From Sulfidibacter corallicola (GTDB lineage Bacteria; Acidobacteriota; Holophagae; Acanthopleuribacterales; Acanthopleuribacteraceae), in the NCBI RefSeq assembly GCF_017498545.1, contig NZ_CP071793.1, forward strand, positions 7,019,001 to 7,083,000: a stretch of DNA of 64,000 nt, written 5' to 3'. Each line of letters starts with the position of its first letter. Position 1 is the first letter of the stretch. This document shows, one piece after another, positions 27,356 through 37,100 of the stretch. The notes under the pieces were generated by a model, which did not search any database, had not been told where the DNA came from, and saw only the letters and a list, made by a program, of their open reading frames with translations. A program made the translations under genes and the position numbers.

Positions 27356-28144
27356 TTGAGCATTCGCCGGCAGTGCGCCTTGCTTGGGTTATCGCGAGCC
27401 TCGTACTACTACGAGCCGCGACCCGAGAGGCCCGAAAACCTGGTCTTGATGTCGGAGATCGATCGTATTTACCTGGATTTCCCCTACTTCGGCAGCCGAC
27501 GCATGGCCGCCTTCCTGCGAGATCGAGGGTATGCGGTCAACCGGAAACGGATTCAACGGCTCATGCGGTTGATGGCCCTGGAGGCCGTGTATCCCAAGCC
27601 CCGCACCAGCGCGGCCAACCCGGCCCATCGCGTGTATCCTTACTTGCTGCGGGACCTGACCATCACCCATCCCAACCACGTTTGGAGCACCGACATCACC
27701 TATGTGCCGATGCGGCGAGGCTACATGTACCTGACGGCGATTATCGACTGGTACAGCCGGTACGTGGTGGCTTGGGAAATCTCCAACACGCTGGATGGAG
27801 CCTTTTGCCGCGAGGTTCTGAGACGCGCGCTGCAAAACAAGAAACCTTCGATATTCAACACCGATCAAGGCGCGCAATTCACGAGCCCGAAATTCACCGA
27901 AATCCTTCAGGAGGCAGAGGTTCAGATCAGCATGGACGGCAAGGGACGCGCACTGGACAACGTGTTTGTCGAACGATTGTGGCGTTCGGTGAAATACGAG
28001 CACATCTACCTGCACAGTTACGAAAACGGCCTGGAACTGTACCATGGGCTTCACAGGTACTTTGAACACTACAACAACGAGCGGCCACATCAATCGCTCG
28101 GCAACCAGAAACCCTCCGAGGTGTACCACGCCACCGAAGCTTAA
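27356..28144 (+). CDS. IS3-family transposase OrfB (copy 2)
   Basis: 262 residues with the intact DDE triad (STDITYV, NTDQGAQ, VERLWRS). The frame is +1 relative to orfA, as in copy 1. It appears functional. Confidence 0.92.
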   Translation: MSIRRQCALLGLSRASYYYEPRPERPENLVLMSEIDRIYLDFPYFGSRRMAAFLRDRGYAVNRKRIQRLMRLMALEAVYPKPRTSAANPAHRVYPYLLRDLTITHPNHVWSTDITYVPMRRGYMYLTAIIDWYSRYVVAWEISNTLDGAFCREVLRRALQNKKPSIFNTDQGAQFTSPKFTEILQEAEVQISMDGKGRALDNVFVERLWRSVKYEHIYLHSYENGLELYHGLHRYFEHYNNERPHQSLGNQKPSEVYHATEA

Positions 28145-28587
28145 GTTTGGCACCTTTTGGTCTAGACAACGGGGTCCACTATAATCTGCGTCATCAACGA
28201 GCTCGTCTCCTTCAGCTTCAAAACGAACTACAATGGGCCGAAGCGCTTTTCTTGGAAGAACTTCAAGAGCGTCGAGAGCTACTTGGATCTACCCATTTCT
28301 CTGTGGCCACCACCCTTCTTGAGTTGGTTTTCGTGTACCTAGAATTGGGGCGAGTGGAACTGGCACGCCGTGCGCTTTCCGAGGCCTCGTCAATTGTCGT
28401 TTCTGTCATGCCCATAGATCATGAACTTCATCATGTACGGAACGGTCTGGAGGGGGTGATCCTTCTCCGAAATGGCAAGGAAGAATTGGGAATGGAATCA
28501 ATAAGACGCGCCCACTACAGCTTATCGACCCGACTGGGGCAAAGCCACTTTCTGACTCGGCGCGTTTCAAGCCTGTCTCGGCGTTGA

Positions 28588-29008
28588 GCGATGTGATGTA
28601 AGGTAAGGGCTCAATGTGTCGAGGGTAGGCACCCTGAAACTGGATTGAGATAGTGGGACATCCCAATTACGGAGGTGTTCTCATGAGCAATTCATCTGTA
28701 AACCCACCATTGACCACGAGTAGCGTGGCTTGGCTTGCCCGGGTACCCTTCGATTTGAAAATGATCGGCGGGCAAGATGGGAAAATTACGTTTGGTTCCG
28801 AAGACAATGGGGACAGGGTTTATCAAGCCTGCGTTTTCCCTCTAGAGCCGTTTGTGGGCACTATTTCGAGGTTTTCAAAACCAAAAACCTAATGTTCATG
28901 CGGGTTTCGGCGGTTTTCGGTTTTGGCCAAACCTCAAAACCTGTAGGCACACACGGGTTTAATTTTTCCATGCAATCAAGCGTGGTATTCGCTTAGCCTG
29001 TAGGCATC
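28588..29008. mobile_element. IS66-type left-end remnant followed by noncoding DNA
   Basis: GTAAGGGCTCAATGTGTCG at 28603 begins a stretch closely matching the left end of the IS66 at 29233 (GTAAGCGCTTAATCCGTCGC). The match continues through GGATTGAGATAGTG to the Shine-Dalgarno and first codons of tnpA (CGGAGGTGTTCTC ATGAGCAAT at 28671-28691). After that it diverges, and the 69-codon ORF from 28683 is not a transposase. GTAA ends are typical of IS66 elements. The rest holds short AT-rich repeats of the type AAAACC/GGTTTT. Confidence 0.6.
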
Positions 29009-29236
29009 ATGTTTTTACGCACCACACGCCGCAAGAACAAAGACGGTTCCACCACCGCCTACTACCAACTCGCCCACAACGAACGTGATCCCGTCACCAA
29101 GAAGGTCAAGGCCCAGATCATTCACCACTTCGGCCGCGCCGACCAGGTTGATCGCGGACAACTCGTTCGGCTCTGCCGTTCAATTGCGCGTGTCTGCGGC
29201 GTCCAAATCGCCGATCCCCTTGACGCTGAACAGTAA
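29009..29236 (+). pseudogene. IS1634-family transposase, N-terminal fragment
   Basis: 75 residues that match the start of IS1634-type transposases (MFLRTTRRKNKDGSTTAYYQ, then HFGRADQVDRGQLVRLCRSI). Full-length members have about 500-600 residues. The frame ends where the GTAA end of the following IS66 begins, so the TAA stop is supplied by the IS66. The catalytic part is missing. Confidence 0.75.
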
Positions 29237-29311
29237 GCGCTTAATCCGTCGCGGGTAGGCACTGTGAGGCGGGATTGAGATAGTGAGGCATCTCAAAACG
29301 GAGGTGTTCCC

Positions 29312-29644
29312 ATGCGTAATCTATCTGAAGCTCGTGCCCAGAAACGGGAGCTGTGGCAGGCGCGCATTGAAGACTGGCAGGCGTCTGGATTAAATCAGTC
29401 GGCTTACTGTCGTCAACAGGGCTTGGCGCTGCCGCAATTTCAATATTGGAAGCGACGCATTTATGAAACCGAGCCTCGTCGCGGACTTCGGCTCGTCCCC
29501 ATCGAAATGGAAAAAAAATCCAGCGCCACCTCAGAGAGTCGAGAACCCATCCGCCTCCACGCTCACGGCTACATCCTTGATATCGGGTCGGGCAGCGATG
29601 TCACGCTCTTGGCTGCGATTTTGGACGTTCTGGGAGGTCGATAA
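29312..29644 (+). CDS. IS66-family TnpA
   Basis: 110 residues with the helix-turn-helix pattern WQARIEDWQASGLNQSAYCR, then LPQFQYWKRRIYE, typical of the IS66 Orf1 accessory protein. The stop and the tnpB start overlap as TAATG (29642-29646). Shine-Dalgarno GGAGG at 29299-29303. Confidence 0.85.
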   Translation: MRNLSEARAQKRELWQARIEDWQASGLNQSAYCRQQGLALPQFQYWKRRIYETEPRRGLRLVPIEMEKKSSATSESREPIRLHAHGYILDIGSGSDVTLLAAILDVLGGR

Positions 29645-29809
29645 TGTGGCATGTACGCACTGACGCTCGCGTGTTTCTGGCTCTGGATGCCGCCGATATA
29701 CGCAAAGCGATCAACGGGCTTGCCCTGTTGGTCGAGCAGGAACTCGGGGGACAGCTCTTTTCCGGTGATCTATAGTGGACCCCGTTGTCTAGACCAAAAG
29801 GTGCCAAAC

Positions 29810-30598
29810 TTAAGCTTCGGTGGCGTGGTACACCTCGGAGGGTTTCTGGTTGCCGAGCGATTGATGTGGCCGCTCGTTGTTGTAGTGTTCAAAGTACCTG
29901 TGAAGCCCATGGTACAGTTCCAGGCCGTTTTCGTAACTGTGCAGGTAGATGTGCTCGTATTTCACCGAACGCCACAATCGTTCGACAAACACGTTGTCCA
30001 GTGCGCGTCCCTTGCCGTCCATGCTGATCTGAACCTCTGCCTCCTGAAGGATTTCGGTGAATTTCGGGCTCGTGAATTGCGCGCCTTGATCGGTGTTGAA
30101 TATCGAAGGTTTCTTGTTTTGCAGCGCGCGTCTCAGAACCTCGCGGCAAAAGGCTCCATCCAGCGTGTTGGAGATTTCCCAAGCCACCACGTACCGGCTG
30201 TACCAGTCGATAATCGCCGTCAGGTACATGTAGCCTCGCCGCATCGGCACATAGGTGATGTCGGTGCTCCAAACGTGGTTGGGATGGGTGATGGTCAGGT
30301 CCCGCAGCAAGTAAGGATACACGCGATGGGCCGGGTTGGCCGCGCTGGTGCGGGGCTTGGGATACACGGCCTCCAGGGCCATCAACCGCATGAGCCGTTG
30401 AATCCGTTTCCGGTTGACCGCATACCCTCGATCTCGCAGGAAGGCGGCCATGCGTCGGCTGCCGAAGTAGGGGAAATCCAGGTAAATACGATCGATCTCC
30501 GACATCAAGACCAGGTTTTCGGGCCTCTCGGGTCGCGGCTCGTAGTAGTACGAGGCTCGCGATAACCCAAGCAAGGCGCACTGCCGGCGAATGCTCAA
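29810..30598 (-). CDS. IS3-family transposase OrfB (copy 3)
   Basis: 262 residues, same sequence as copy 2, with an intact DDE triad. Confidence 0.92.
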   Translation of the reverse strand: MSIRRQCALLGLSRASYYYEPRPERPENLVLMSEIDRIYLDFPYFGSRRMAAFLRDRGYAVNRKRIQRLMRLMALEAVYPKPRTSAANPAHRVYPYLLRDLTITHPNHVWSTDITYVPMRRGYMYLTAIIDWYSRYVVAWEISNTLDGAFCREVLRRALQNKKPSIFNTDQGAQFTSPKFTEILQEAEVQISMDGKGRALDNVFVERLWRSVKYEHIYLHSYENGLELYHGLHRYFEHYNNERPHQSLGNQKPSEVYHATEA

Positions 30599-30635
30599 CC
30601 GGCGGTGATGGGGTTCGATACACAGCCGTTTCTCC

Positions 30636-30929
30636 TCAATGCAGGGATTCAGATTTTTTTTTGAGCCAGTCGAGCTCCACCTGGAGACGACCGATTTGTT
30701 CGTAAAGCTTGCCGATTTCCGGTGATTCGCCGGCGGGTTTTCGAGGAGCCTTCCCGCTCTCGAACACCTCCGGCAGGGACTCGATCACCTGCTTTTTCCA
30801 GCGGTTGATCAGGGTCGGGTGGACCCCGTACTGGGCTGACAGTTCCGAGACCGTTTTGATGCCGCGAATCGCTTCCAAAGCCACCCGGGACTTGAACTTG
30901 GGATCGTGATTGTTGCGCTTCCTAGCCAA
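30636..30929 (-). CDS. IS3-family transposase OrfA (copy 3)
   Basis: 97 residues, same sequence as copy 2, with an HTH protein and the A9 run before its stop. Confidence 0.9.
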   Translation of the reverse strand: MARKRNNHDPKFKSRVALEAIRGIKTVSELSAQYGVHPTLINRWKKQVIESLPEVFESGKAPRKPAGESPEIGKLYEQIGRLQVELDWLKKKSESLH

Positions 30930-31512
30930 AACTCGGTTTACCTCTCTCCGGCTCCGCAGTAGCTGTTGGCCGAGGGGGATATAAACGGACGAACGACCAT
31001 GGTGTTAGGGTGGACCCCTGGCGCACCATGGACATCTTGATGGCGCAGCTTGCTGGGCCGTCAAGGTGTCCCCTGGGGTACGAGGGGTGGGCCCCAACAC
31101 TATGGTGGAGCGCCCGCTTTATGCTCCCCCTTGGCTCTCTGCCCCGCTGTTTACCCGAGGTCCCACCTTAACGCTTTTGAAGCTTAGCTCCTGGTCTCGA
31201 TTATGGGGTCCATTATAATCTATTCGTGTTCAGCAACCGCAGTCGCACGCTCGTGAAGATTCTGTACTGGTCGCCCTCTGGCTTTTGCCTGTGGATGAAA
31301 CGGCTGGAAGCTCAGCGGTTTCGTTGGCCTGCCAACGAACTCGAGGTCCTTCAAATCGGCCAGCGCGAACTCACCTGGCTGCTGGAGGGTTTGGATATCC
31401 ACCAGGCCCACGAAACCTTGCAGTATACGACATGCACCTAATCCGCAGATCAAGGCCTTGGATCACCAACGTAGCCTGCTGGTTTTTAGTAGGTCGTGCT
31501 AGGCTAAGGATC

Positions 31513-33131
31513 ATGAACAACGCCGCCGTATCGCTCGCAGAACAAAACGAAGCACTCCAGCAGGCGCTCGCCCGCAAGGACGCGCAAATCGCGGCGTTGG
31601 ACCAGCATATCGGACTTCTGGAAGAGCAGCTAAGGTTGTAAAGGCCAAGGCGTTTGGGCCCAAGAGCGAACGCATGAGCCAGTTGGTCGGCCAGCAGGCG
31701 TTGTTCGACCTGGATGCGCTTGAAGCTGACGAGAAGCCCGCCGACGCCGAGCCTGCCTCGGATGATGATGTGCGCGAGACGATCACCTACAAGCGTCGCA
31801 AAAAGCGCGGGCCACAACCCTTCCCGGACCACCTGCCGCGGGAAATTCACAAGCACGAACTCTCCCCGGAAGACCGGCAGTGCGCTTGCTGCGGCGAAGA
31901 AATGACCGTGATCGGCAAGGATGTCACGTGCGAGCTGGAGTACGAGCCTGCGGTCGCCAAAGTCGTCGAACACCATCACTACAGCTACGGCTGTGCGCCT
32001 TGCAAGCAGGCCGACGAGGTCCTGGAGGCTCCGATCAGGTCTGCGCCGCACGCGCCGCGCCTGATTCCCGGCAGTATGGCAGGACCCGGCCTGCTGGCCT
32101 TCGTGATCGCCTCCAGATTCGTGGACGGCCTGCCGTTCTACCGGGTGGAGCGTCTCATGGGTCGGTTGGGTGTAAAGCTGGGGCGAGCAACCATGTGTAA
32201 CTGGGCACGCCATGTAGGCAACCGCTTGGAACGGATGTGGGAACTGCTGCTTGCCCAGGCAAGGCAGCACACCTGGTTCCAGATGGATGAAACCACGGTT
32301 CAAGTCCTCAACGAACCCGGCAAAGAGAACACCACGAAGTCGTTCATGTGGGTGATTCGCGGTGGACCACCGGATACACCCATCGTTTTGTTTCATTATG
32401 ATCCAAGTCGATCGGGCCCAGTGGCGGCCCGATTGCTGGAGGGATTTCAAGGCACGGTCCAAACCGATGGCTATGCCGGCTACGACTTTTTGGGTCGCGC
32501 ACCTGGGGTTGTGCATGCCGGCGATTGGGACCATGTTCGCCGCAAGTTCGCGGACGTCCGCAAAGCCTTGGGACGAAAAGGCAAAGGTGGGAAAACAGGC
32601 AAAGCGGATGAAGCCCTGAAGCTCATTGGCGAGATGTACGAACTCGAACGCGAGGCCAGGGAGAAGGGCTACTCGGCCGCAGACCTGTTGGTCATGCGCG
32701 ATCAAAAGTTGCGACCGAAGATTGGCGCGTTCAAAGCTTGGTTGGATCATTTAGCAGGCCGCGTCCCACCCAAGAGCCTCCTGGGAAAGGCGATTCATTA
32801 TGCGCTGGGTCAATGGCATAAACTGGACCTGTTCTTGGACCGCGCGGAGGTCCCCATGAGCACGGCTTTGGTAGAAAACGCCATTCGTCCCTACGTGATT
32901 GGCCGAAAAGCGTGGCTCTTCAGCGGCAGCCCGGAAGGGGCTCAGGCCAGTGCGCGGATATATAGCATCGTCGAGACGGCAAAATTAAATGGTTGGGAGC
33001 CGTACGCCTATTTAAAGCAATTGTTCGAGCGCCTGCCTACCGCCGAAACCGACGCAGATATCGCACGCCTCTTGCAAACATGCGCTCCAGAACCCAACAC
33101 GAGCCCTGCAGAGCCCGACGCGACGCTATAA
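31513..33131 (+). pseudogene. IS66-family transposase TnpC with an apparent 1-nt frameshift
   Basis: The 5' frame (31513-31641) gives MNNAAVSLAEQNEALQQAL and on to LLEEQLRL, then TAA. The protein continues in the -1 frame as KVVKAKAFGPKSERMSQLVG up to 33131. Adding one A at the CTAAGG near 31630-31635 would give a continuous EEQLKVVKAKAFGPKSER, the expected family text. The main part holds the zinc-finger-like CACCGEEM, the DDE_Tnp_IS66 core (WFQMDETTVQVL, TDGYAGYDF, MSTALVENAIRPYVIGRKAW) and the C-terminal IS66 tail. A protein starting at ATG 31674 could still contain the whole catalytic core. Confidence 0.82.
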
Positions 33132-33260
33132 GCCAAAACAAAGGTCAAGCGTATTAGTCGGTTCTACAGGAAAATGGATCCGTTTGAGGATACCTCGAAA
33201 GAGCGAGTTCGAAAAAATACTAAACCAAAGGATAATGGATCAACTGGGGATGTAAAATGA
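33132..33260 (+). pseudogene. Open C-terminal tail of an unknown protein, possible toxin remnant
   Basis: Directly after the tnpC stop the same frame stays open for 42 codons (AKTKVKRISRFYRKMDPFED and on to a Lys/Asp-rich end) and stops at TGA 33258-33260. The stop overlaps the start of the next gene as ATGA. The 5' end is cut off by the IS66. The overlap, the base composition and the neighbour are typical of polymorphic toxin C-termini followed by immunity genes. The identity is inferred only. Confidence 0.4.
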
Positions 33261-33760
33261 AAAAACTTTCAGAAATTGGGAATGGGATACAAATAACTGA
33301 AAAAGGAAGCCATCTCGATGAACCAAGGACTGCAATAATTGAGGCGAATAATATAGTATCGTGTCAACTCAGTTTTGGTGGACATTTTTTTATAGAAAAA
33401 TTGGACTATGAAACTCTTGTGCATGGCTTTCTAAGTCTAGATAAAACAGGTTTTTCCTGCGAAGAGGAAAATATTTTGGATGGATTTGGGTATTATGTTT
33501 TGATTAAGAAGGGAAGTTTTTACTCTCCGGTTTACATTTTTTGGAATATAAATGACACTTGTCATTATCTTTCAAATTTGATTTTGTCAAAAATAAAAAT
33601 CATACTCACCCCGCTGAGCGGTAAAGATGAAAAAGGTAGTATTGATCTATTTTCGAGCGAAGAAAAGAACAATTTGCTTTCCTTAGAGAAAATTCAAAAA
33701 ATTGACAAAGATCAAGGCTGGAGCCAGATTGTTCGCCAATGGAAAAACAAGGAGACATGA
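33257..33760 (+). CDS. AT-rich hypothetical protein, candidate immunity protein
   Basis: 167 residues, acidic and soluble, with no signal or membrane segment (MKKLSEIGNGIQITEKGSHL, then aromatic-rich strands such as GGHFFIEKLDYE and SPVYIFWNINDTCHYL). Base composition is far more AT-rich than the flanking genes, indicating recent transfer. It starts in a 4-nt ATGA overlap with the truncated frame upstream. No family recognised. The small size, AT-richness and overlap with a toxin-like tail fit an immunity protein, but this is unproven. Confidence 0.6.
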   Translation: MKKLSEIGNGIQITEKGSHLDEPRTAIIEANNIVSCQLSFGGHFFIEKLDYETLVHGFLSLDKTGFSCEEENILDGFGYYVLIKKGSFYSPVYIFWNINDTCHYLSNLILSKIKIILTPLSGKDEKGSIDLFSSEEKNNLLSLEKIQKIDKDQGWSQIVRQWKNKET

Positions 33761-34110
33761 CTAGCCTTAGTGCGAAATAGTGCCTGTATACGTTTGATAA
33801 AAGGTGGATGAAAATTGCGCTATTCCGTGCTGTGCCCACAAAAACTACAACGCCACGGCGACCTTGGGCCTCAAGCGCGGCAACCAGCCGCTGACCGAGT
33901 ACACCTACAACCGTTGGGGCGCCCTATGTGTCACGATAGTTGTCCCGCCGATTGAGTTAGAATTCTCAGCCAACCGGTCGACCCCCATTCCGCTCAAAAC
34001 ACATTGAAGCGTTTGCGGGGGCTCGGAGAGGGATTCTCCAAATGAACGGAGACGGCTGCGCTTCGTGGCTGAGCTCGTTTCCGAAGCATTCTGGGCCAAG
34101 TGAAACGAGG
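33761..34110. other. Junction between the IS island and the kinase-WD40 gene
   Basis: 350 bp. A frame from 33804 reads HKNYNATATLGLKRGNQPLT then EYTYNRWGAL before losing character. It may be a fragment of a larger accessory (YD/RHS-like) gene, but it is too short to name. GC content rises back to the chromosomal level across this junction. No intact gene is seen. Confidence 0.35.
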
Positions 34111-37100
34111 TCAGTTCCGCCAGCGGGGCCAGCGGGCCAGGTCCACCTGCAGCATGCGACCGTCGCTGGTGCCTACGAAAAGCCGTGGCTGCGAGGGATG
34201 GAACGCGCCGACCTGGGCGCCCTGCAAGCCGATGACGTTGCCGATGGGGTGCAGGCCCGGGTAGGTGAAAAGCTGAACCCGATCGTCGCGGAAGACGGCC
34301 AGCGCGTTGCGGTCGTCCCACTTGGAAAAGGCGTGGGTCACGCCGAGGGCACGACTCTGATGGCCGAGAGGCTGGATGCCGATGTCGTCCTTGGCAATGT
34401 CGACCAGGAACGTCTCGTGACCGGCGGTGGTGACCAACATGCGGTGTTCTTCTCCCGGCAGGAACGAAAGCCAATACAGGCCCTTGGCGCTGACCTTGCG
34501 CGTCCAGCGCTGGCGGAACCCGGCGGTATCGTAGAGCCGCAAGTTCCCGCTCCAATCGCCTACCGCCAACAGCGCACCCGAATCCGAAAAAGCCGCGCCG
34601 GCACTGGAGTCGGGCATCTTGGCCAGGGTTTGTTCCAGCTTCAGGAAGGGGAGCTGCCACACCTTGACCGCGCGATCGGAAGACGTGGAAATGCAATACG
34701 ACTCGTCCGGGCTGATGCGGATGTTGTTGACCAGGTCCTCGTGGGCCTTGACCATGTGCAGGTTGGCCCCGGTATCCAGGTCCCACATGCCGATGTGGAA
34801 GTCGTCGCTGGCCGAGAGCATGCGGTTGCCGTCGCGGGTGATCGCCAGCCGGGTGACGCCGTCCTTGTGCAGGTCGAGGGGGGTCATTCGTTTGGGTTGG
34901 GAAAGGGAGACGACGCCGATTTTCGAATCCAATCCAGCCAGGTAGGCCGATTGCCCGTCCGGTCTGATGGCCAGGTCCCAAACACTGCCGGTGAGCACCG
35001 AGAGCGCCTGGCTCTGATCCGGATTCTTGAAGCGATAGATCCGCAATTTCTGGTTGGGCGGCTGGGCCAGGGCCAGCAGCCCGCCGCTCTGGTAGGTCAG
35101 CGGTAGCTTGCGCTGCGCGGCCAGGCTGTCCGTCATGGTCAGGTCGGGAATCGACAGCGACATGAACTCGCCCGCCTGGCTGTAGGCCAGCAGTTGCAGG
35201 CCGGTCTCGTTGTCGGCCGGCAGGAATTGGGTGAAGGTCACCCAACTCTCGAAGTCACTGAAAACCTTTTTATCTTTATTGTAGAGATCGAACAGCAGCA
35301 CCTGGTTGCCGCGTGTACCGCAGGCCAGGTAGCGCTGATTCGGTGAAAACGCCGCACTCAAGACCTGACCCGAACCCGCGTAGGTTTCGCGGAGGATCAA
35401 ACCCCGGCTCGGCATGCGGTACACCCGTACCTGGTAGTCGGCCGCGAAATGGGCGAGCGAGGTGCCGTCCGCCGCGTAGTGCAGCGAACCGCGTCCCTCC
35501 GAGGCGACCTCTCCGAGCCGTGTCCAGCCGCTGTTCGCGCGCCCCTTGAAGAACAACAGGCGCGTGCTGGTGAGCAGGGCCATGTCGGGTTCCTCCGCGG
35601 TGCGGTCCAGGCGCGGGCTGTGGGCCATGTCCATGATCGGCTCGTGGTTGGTGAGTTCGCACAGGTTGATGATGCGTGACTGGTAGGTATCCAGGTCGAC
35701 GCGCGCCATGCTGCACTGATCGTCGCCGAGAAGGTAGAGGTGGCGTCCGCGCGGATCGGCCGAAACCGCCAGCCAATCGCTGTCGAGGGGCTTGAATCGG
35801 TTGACCACGGTGCCGCTGTTCAGGTCGACCATTTCCACCACGCCGGAGGCGTAGACCATCGCGAGGGCCCTGCGTTCCGGAATGAAGATCAGCGGCGCCT
35901 TGGCCATCGGCTGCGGTTGCAGGGGAATCACCTGCTGTTCGCGGAAGGTTTGCTCCCAATAGGTGGAGGTGGTCTGGTGGTCCTTCTTGCCGGATCCGAG
36001 ACCGTGGCGGTACACCAGCGAGGCGATCAGCATCAGCAGGGTGACGCCCAACGCGGGCAGGTACCACTTCGAAAGCCGGCGTCGGGTGTCCTGGGTATCG
36101 CCGCGCAACAGGTGGCGATGAATTTTGGAGTGGGTGGTCTGGCCGATGGTGAACTGGTGCTGCTCGATTTCGATCGCCTTGTAGAATTCGCGCGCGGAGA
36201 CGTAACGCTCCTCGGCGCGCTTGGCGATCGCCTTTTCGATGGCGCGACAGATCTCGTCGGGCACGTCCGGCCTCAGCTCCTGGATGCCGGTCGGCGTCTC
36301 CTTGATCTGCTTTCCCATGATCAGCAGGTACTCGTCGCCCTCGACGGCGGGCACCGCGGTGAGCATCTCGTAGGCGATCAGGCCCAGCGAATAGATGTCG
36401 GTGGTGTTGCGCACCGCCTGGCCCCGGCATTGTTCCGGCGACATGTAGGCCGGGGTGCCCACCATGTGGCCGTGTGCCGTCAGCTTGATCTTGTTGGTGT
36501 CCAGATCGTTTTGGGTGAGGTGCACCAATCCGAAATCCAAGATCTTGAGATGGAGCTCCTCGCTGTCGTGGCGCACCATGATGTTGCTGGGCTTCAGGTC
36601 GCGGTGGATCATGCCGGACTGGTGGATGGCCTCGACCGCGCGACAAAGCTGCTTCATCAAGCTGAAGAACCATTCGATGGGCAGGCCTTCCGAATAGGAT
36701 TTCAGAAATTCGTTGAGGGGCAGGCCCTCGACACACTCCATCACGATATAGGGCGTCTCGTTTTCCATGATGTTGTAGTCGACGATCTCCACCACATTGG
36801 GGTGACTGACCTTGGCGGCGGCGCGCGCCTCGCGCTTGAAGCGGTTCAGGTAGACTTCGCGCTGTTTGGCGTTCTTGCCCTCCATGCGGATCAGCTTGAT
36901 CACGAACTTCTTGGGCAGGCTGCGGTGGTGGGCCAGGTAGAGAATGCCCATGCCGCCCTGGCTGAGGACCGATTCGACCTCGTAGCGGCCGGCGATGATG
37001 CGACCGATCATCGGGTCGTCGGGCGGGGCTAGGCCTTCCTGAACTTCACTGGGAATCTCGATGAGCGGACGCACGTTGCCCGTATCGCCTTCTTTCTGCT

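Larger units (their letters stand above)
26737..28183 (+). mobile_element. IS3-family insertion sequence, copy 2 (1447 bp)
   Basis: Same ends and length as copy 1, with target duplication ATC (26734-26736 and 28184-28186). Its encoded proteins are identical to those of copy 3 and slightly different from copy 1. It lies in direct orientation relative to the kinase-TPR gene it interrupts. Confidence 0.95.
23619..28587 (+). pseudogene. Serine/threonine protein kinase with TPR domain, split by IS copy 2
   Basis: The 5' part 23619-26736 and the 3' part 28187-28587 join in frame once the IS and one ATC duplicate are removed (VYLD, then LRHQRARLLQ), giving about 1172 residues. The kinase domain (about 75-350) has GRGGMGTVYLA, VALKTL, HRDLKPHNIM, LLDFGIA and DVYSLGVLLYEMLAG. 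A transmembrane helix is near 385-405 (WPVGFSFFFCLFLAFLAFF). The rest is a long array of TPR-like helices (for example YSESLEVFNKALPFL). As it stands, translation ends two codons into the IS and only the last TPR part is lost, so a truncated kinase may still be made. Much of the TPR half (about 25.3-26.7 kb) is clearly AT-richer than neighbouring genes. TATACAAT at 23542-23549 is a possible -10. Confidence 0.9.
29771..31217 (-). mobile_element. IS3-family insertion sequence, copy 3 (1447 bp, inverted)
   Basis: The ends are TATAGTGGACCCC and GGGGTCCATTATA, with target duplication ATC (29768-29770 and 31218-31220). Proteins are identical to copy 2. Copies 2 and 3 form an inverted pair around 28184-29770. 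Confidence 0.95.
29644..31441 (+). pseudogene. IS66-family TnpB, split by IS copy 3
   Basis: The parts 29644-29770 and 31221-31441 join in frame (QLFSGD, then LFVFSNRSRTLVKILYW) into 115 residues, the usual TnpB length, ending LLEGLDIHQAHETLQY. Signature text: DIRKAINGLALLV, then WSPSGFCLWMKRLE. The insertion removes any full-length product. Confidence 0.88.
29233..33131 (+). mobile_element. IS66-family element, disrupted by IS copy 3
   Basis: The left end GTAAGCGCTTAATCCG is at 29233. The element contains tnpA, tnpB and tnpC in the canonical order, with tnpB split by IS copy 3. The right terminal repeat could not be found after the tnpC stop, so the stated end is a minimum and the right end may be deleted. 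Confidence 0.75.

Noticed and set aside
28184-29770. Composite transposon formed by IS copies 2 and 3
   Set aside because: Each copy has its own ATC duplication and interrupts a different gene, so they are independent insertions, not the ends of one unit.
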